64,000 nucleotides of DNA from Prorocentrum cordatum. Its lineage: Eukaryota; Sar; Dinophyceae; Prorocentrales; Prorocentraceae. The notes under the pieces were generated by a model. The model searched no databases. It was given only the letters and a program-made list of their open reading frames with translations, and was not told the DNA's origin. This document shows, piece by piece, positions 60,868 through 64,000 of this stretch (the stretch's first letter is position 1; each line of letters starts with the position of its first letter). Position numbers and translations under genes: made by a program. Location: assembly GCA_963575745.1 (NCBI GenBank), contig CAUYUJ010012125.1:283964-347963 (forward strand). The letters are read 5' to 3'.

Positions 60868-62006
60868 TCAGGACGTCGCCCTCTGTTGCGCAAGCACCGG
60901 AAGGCCGGAGGGCATCCGGAACTCAGCCACAGGATCTTCGTGCTGCGGGAGGGCCAGCCGAACGCGGGCGAACCGGCCCACGGCCGGACAGCGCGCACAA
61001 TGCTCGATGGAACCCAGCCCGCCGCAGCCGAACACGCATGAGGCCGGGCGCCGGAAGCGGCGCGACGTGCACCAGCCGTTGCACAACGCGCGGAGGAGGG
61101 CCGCCAGGACCCGGGCGGGCACCTTCCCAGCTAACTGCTTGAACACGTTCAGGGCTCGCTGCAACCGGTGGCCAAGCAAGACACGGATGCACCATCTGTC
61201 CAATCGCCGCCGGAGGAAGCGGAGGGCATGATGGCATGATCGTCGGCAGCGGGTCGAAAGAAATCCCGAAGGGCCCCTTGCCAACGCTTGCGGCACCCGT
61301 CCTGCAGCTCCGCTTGTGCGAGCTCCGTCGCACCCACGTGCTGGAGGATCCGGCCCTGGACGACCTCCGCTGGGAAAGCACTCTGGACGAAGAAGGCGTT
61401 GTCCGCCCAAACGTGGCACCACAGGGCATTGTCGTACCACGGAGCCCAGACGGCGAGGCGGCCCAGCCGCTCGGTCTGCGAGATGGCGTCGGGCCTCTAT
61501 CTGCAATCCCCCCTCCTCGCGGGCCTCGCAACGGCATGCGCGAGCACGCGTTGCCAGGGAGAGAGCTGTTCAAGATCGCCCAAACCACCGACCATCCCGA
61601 AGCGCGAAGGATCCAGCAAACGTGCAGGGGAGAGCCACCCCCGTGGGCCAGGGAAGAGGAGCGCCATGATCAGTCGGTCCGCAGACTCCCAACCCGGGGG
61701 AGGGGGCAGGAGCTGGGCCACGAAACCAGCGGTGGAAGTGATGCACACCCGGGCCGCCAGGAACGACACCTGCATTCACCCGCCCACTCTGCTCCAGGCC
61801 CGAGCCCTGTCGAGTTTCTTCTGGAGCGGTTTGAACCACGACTTGCGGCCGCTCGTCGGGCCCAGCACGAATCCGAGGTACTCCGTGTCAGTAGCGATCC
61901 GCATGGCGGCCCATGCGGTCGCGACTTGGGCAATGGCCGGGAGCGAGTCTTCAAGCCCCCTCTGGAGACAATGGGGCGATTCGAGCGCGTTTTTTTTTGT
62001 TCGGCG
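60868..62006 (-). pseudogene. LINE retrotransposon, C-terminal region, frameshifted
   Basis: Three minus frames in succession form one protein. The first (about 62,006-61,776) reads ALESPHCLQRGLEDSLPAIA and TDTEYLGFVLGPTSGRKSWF, the post-RT YLGF block. The second (61,775-61,497) reads ARVCITSTAGFVAQLLPPPP and LIMALLFPGPRGWLSPARLL. The third (61,506-60,868) reads LNVFKQLAGKVPARVLAALL, RALCNGWCTSRRF and ASCVFGCGGLGSIEHCARCP, the C-terminal Cys-x3-Cys...His...Cys zinc knuckle. This arrangement is typical of dinoflagellate LINEs. At least two frameshifts make it dead. The RT core lies to the right of a 1.6-kb insert. Confidence 0.6.
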
Positions 62007-62119
62007 ATGACGGGCGTCATGGGGTGGGGGGCGGCGAAGGGGGGCATGACTTAACGCCCCCCACGCCGGGTGGCTCCGGCACCGCAGCCGCGCCTGCGCG
62101 CGCGATGCGACGAGCGACG

Positions 62120-62167
<48 letters not shown>

Positions 62168-63374
62168 CACGACGACGACGATCACGACGACGACGACGAC
62201 GACGGCGACGACACAACGCTCGCGTGCACCATAGCGCGCGTGTATACCACAGCGCCTGCGTACACCGCAACAACCGTGTGCAACGCAGCGACTGTGTACA
62301 CCACAATGCTTGCGTACACTAGCAGCGCTGGCGTACAATTGCACACCGCAGCTACCATGTGCAGCACAGCGCCTGTGTACACCACATTGCTTGCGTGCAC
62401 CGCAGCGCCTGTGCATTCCACAGCGCGTGTCTACACCACAGCATCCGCGTGCAACGCAGCGCTGGTGTACACCACAATGTCTGCGTGCATAGGACAGGTA
62501 GAAGGAGCATGTACGTGAGGCTCTGCTGCGGAAAATTAGAATCCACACCAGGAAATTACGAATAATCAAATGCGACGTTTTTCCCTCCTCCCCCGTCCTC
62601 CTCCACCTCCACCTCCACCTCCTCCTCCTCCTCCTCCTCCTCCTCCTCCTCCTCCTCGTCCTCCTCTTCCTCGTCCTCCTCCTTCCCCCTGTCGTGCGCT
62701 TTTGGCGCTACAGCGCACGTGCGCATCTCACCGCGCACCGCAGAATGGTCAATTGAATCGGACGGCCAATTTAGCTGGCCGGAACCTCCTGGGCGCAAAG
62801 GGAGGAGTTACGGTGATGCGGGCGGATTCGGGAAGACACGTAGATTCCAGCGGCGCTCCGTTGTCCATGAGACTGATGTAATATATTGTGTTCAGTGGAA
62901 CCCACAAGCGTTCCATTTTGTCATAAAGATTCGCTATCACATTCTATGTACAACAATGGTGTTGTGTTGCACACGGTTGCTGTGGTGCACACAGGCGCCG
63001 TGGTGCACACACGAGCTGCAATGCACGCGGGCATTGTGGTGTATGCAGGTGCTGTGTTGCACACGGCTGATGTGGTGAACGCAAGCGCTGTCGTGTGCGC
63101 AAGAGCTGTGGTGTACATAGGCGGTGATGTACACAGGCGCTGTGGTGCACGCAGGCGCTGTGGTGTACACAGGCGTTGTGGTGCAATCGCCACCTACATG
63201 CTGGCGTTACCCGTCCTCCGTCATTCCTGGGCATTCCCAAACGCCGCTGGCGCGAAACGTGACGTCATCGACCCCCTCCATCCAACCCCTAGATGATTGC
63301 CGTCATCGGTCCGGAATAAAAACCAGGCTTCAGCCGCGCCCGCGCGCACAACGATTACGAGCGACAAGCCACGA

Positions 63375-63433
<59 letters not shown>

Positions 63434-63603
63434 TGCGTACCAGACTCCTGCGCGGATTCTTACGCGGACACCTACGCGGATCCCAATGCGCACAGCGGCA
63501 GTGCTCGGAACGCACCGGGGGGCAGTGCCCGGAGCGCACTGGAGGGGGGAGCGTTACGTCATAGGGGGGGGGGGGAAGGGCCGGGGGCCACGACGCCCGT
63601 CAT
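62007..63603. repeat. 1.6-kb insert of (GAC)n and inverted minisatellites splitting the LINE
   Basis: The ends form a short inverted repeat: ATGACGGGCGTC at 62,007-62,018 and its reverse complement at 63,592-63,603. Inside are a (GAC)n tract (62,124-62,213), an array of GTGTACACCACAGCGCCT-type units (62,217-62,510) and a (CCT)n tract (62,585-62,690). Next are about 200 bp of unique DNA, the same minisatellite in inverted orientation (62,945-63,190), and another (GAC)n tract (63,373-63,433). No target duplication was found. No gene is supported. Confidence 0.6.
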
Positions 63604-63606
63604 GCC

Positions 63607-64000
63607 CTAAGCAATAAAGAAACGGGCTCTCACAGACTTTCCCAAATAGGGGCGCAGCCCGGAGAGACGCGAGCACTCCTCGAACAGCGTCTCCAGCCGC
63701 GGGGCGTCGGCCAGCATATCGCCAGCCACCAACGCCAGGTCGTCCGCGTAGGCCCGGGCCTGGCCGACGAGGAAAGGCGCGCGAGTCGCCGCGGCAGCAG
63801 GTCCACGAACCTGACGAGGAAGTCCAGAAACCCGAGGCCCGAGGTGGGTGAGCAAGTCGAGGACGAAGCCCTGATCGAGCGATGGGACGGCAGACTTGAA
63901 ATCGAAGAAGCTCGCCCCCCGCGCAGACCGGAGCGAGACCTCCATCATCCGCCTTTTAATGTCCAGCACGTTGGCCAGCAGCGAACGGCCGCCAATAAAC
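63607..64000 (-). pseudogene. LINE reverse transcriptase core, running off the right edge
   Basis: From the edge the minus frame reads FIGGRSLLANVLDIKRRMME, GASFFDFKSAVPSLDQGFVL (RT block with the first Asp), LLTHLGPRVSGLPRQVRG, RAYADDLALVAGDML (YADD box) and CSRLSGLRPYLGKS. Between the first Asp block and YADD the spacing is shorter than usual, and the QGxPxS block is not seen, so part of the fingers/palm is deleted. A TAG at 63,607 ends the frame beside the insert. The endonuclease part, if present, lies outside the window. Confidence 0.6.

Noticed and set aside
62124-62213. Poly-Asp or poly-Val proteins from (GAC)n tracts
   Set aside because: Trinucleotide repeat translation with no flanking coding context; the same holds at 9,998-10,091 and 63,373-63,433.
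1-64000. Relict dinoflagellate spliced-leader sequence (ending TTTTGGCTCAAG)
   Set aside because: I found only partial matches (for example CTGGCTCAAG near 45,761), none long enough to support a retroposed spliced leader.

Overview
The window looks like nuclear DNA of a dinoflagellate. It is GC-rich and full of simple repeats. The left part holds many short minus-strand exons separated by (AGG)n and GGCCCCAAGAG-type repeat introns, several with GC-AG borders. The rest is a stack of decayed retroelements of the kinds typical of dinoflagellates (Copia, DIRS/Ngaro-like RT, LINE). No bacterial gene organisation, rRNA, tRNA or CRISPR array was found. A Prorocentrum-like genome would fit the intronic repeats, but the genus is inference.

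Positions 1-13.6 kb: a dispersed set of about 20 coding segments, all on the minus strand, read as exons of one host gene (possibly two). The 3' part runs off the left edge of the window. The product has acidic E/D/W repeats, a KGKGK-rich tail and no domain I can name. Introns contain minisatellites with perfect hairpins. A frameshifted DNA-methyltransferase-like fragment lies at 3.9-5.0 kb.

Positions 14.6-59.8 kb: a three-level nest. Level 0 is a DIRS/Ngaro-like reverse transcriptase gene whose two halves lie at 58.9-59.8 kb (N-terminal) and 14.6-15.55 kb (RT core). Between the halves is level 1, a minus-strand Copia-type LTR element (about 15,557-58,883). It has 341-bp LTRs with about 15 mismatches and a 5-6 bp target duplication (tctgac). 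Level 2 interrupts the Copia gag at 36,931-55,957: a 19-kb element with 21-bp terminal inverted repeats and a 6-8 bp target duplication (ccgtcatt). Removing one duplication and the insert rejoins the gag reading frame. Without level 2 the Copia element is about 24.3 kb, very large for this class. It carries gag, CCCH nucleocapsid, protease, integrase, RT and RNase H. Downstream it also carries a methyltransferase-like protein, an SGNH-hydrolase-like protein, an ADP-ribosyltransferase-fold-like protein and a KptA/Tpt1-like protein. All are broken by frameshifts or stops, and the RT has lost its first catalytic Asp. A covarying palindromic micro-repeat (CGGCTNAGCCG) is sprinkled through this element only.

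The level-2 element encodes two minus-strand gene remnants: a putative transposase (50.8-54.9 kb) and a zinc-finger/JmjC-like accessory protein (38.3-40.6 kb). It also holds two large arrays (43.0-45.9 and 46.9-49.5 kb) of a 129-bp satellite built from TAGTTCA subrepeats.

Positions 59.8-64 kb: low-complexity DNA, then a frameshifted minus-strand LINE (RT and C-terminal zinc-knuckle region) split by a 1.6-kb insert made of (GAC)n tracts and an inverted pair of GTGTACACCAC-type minisatellites. The LINE continues past the right edge.
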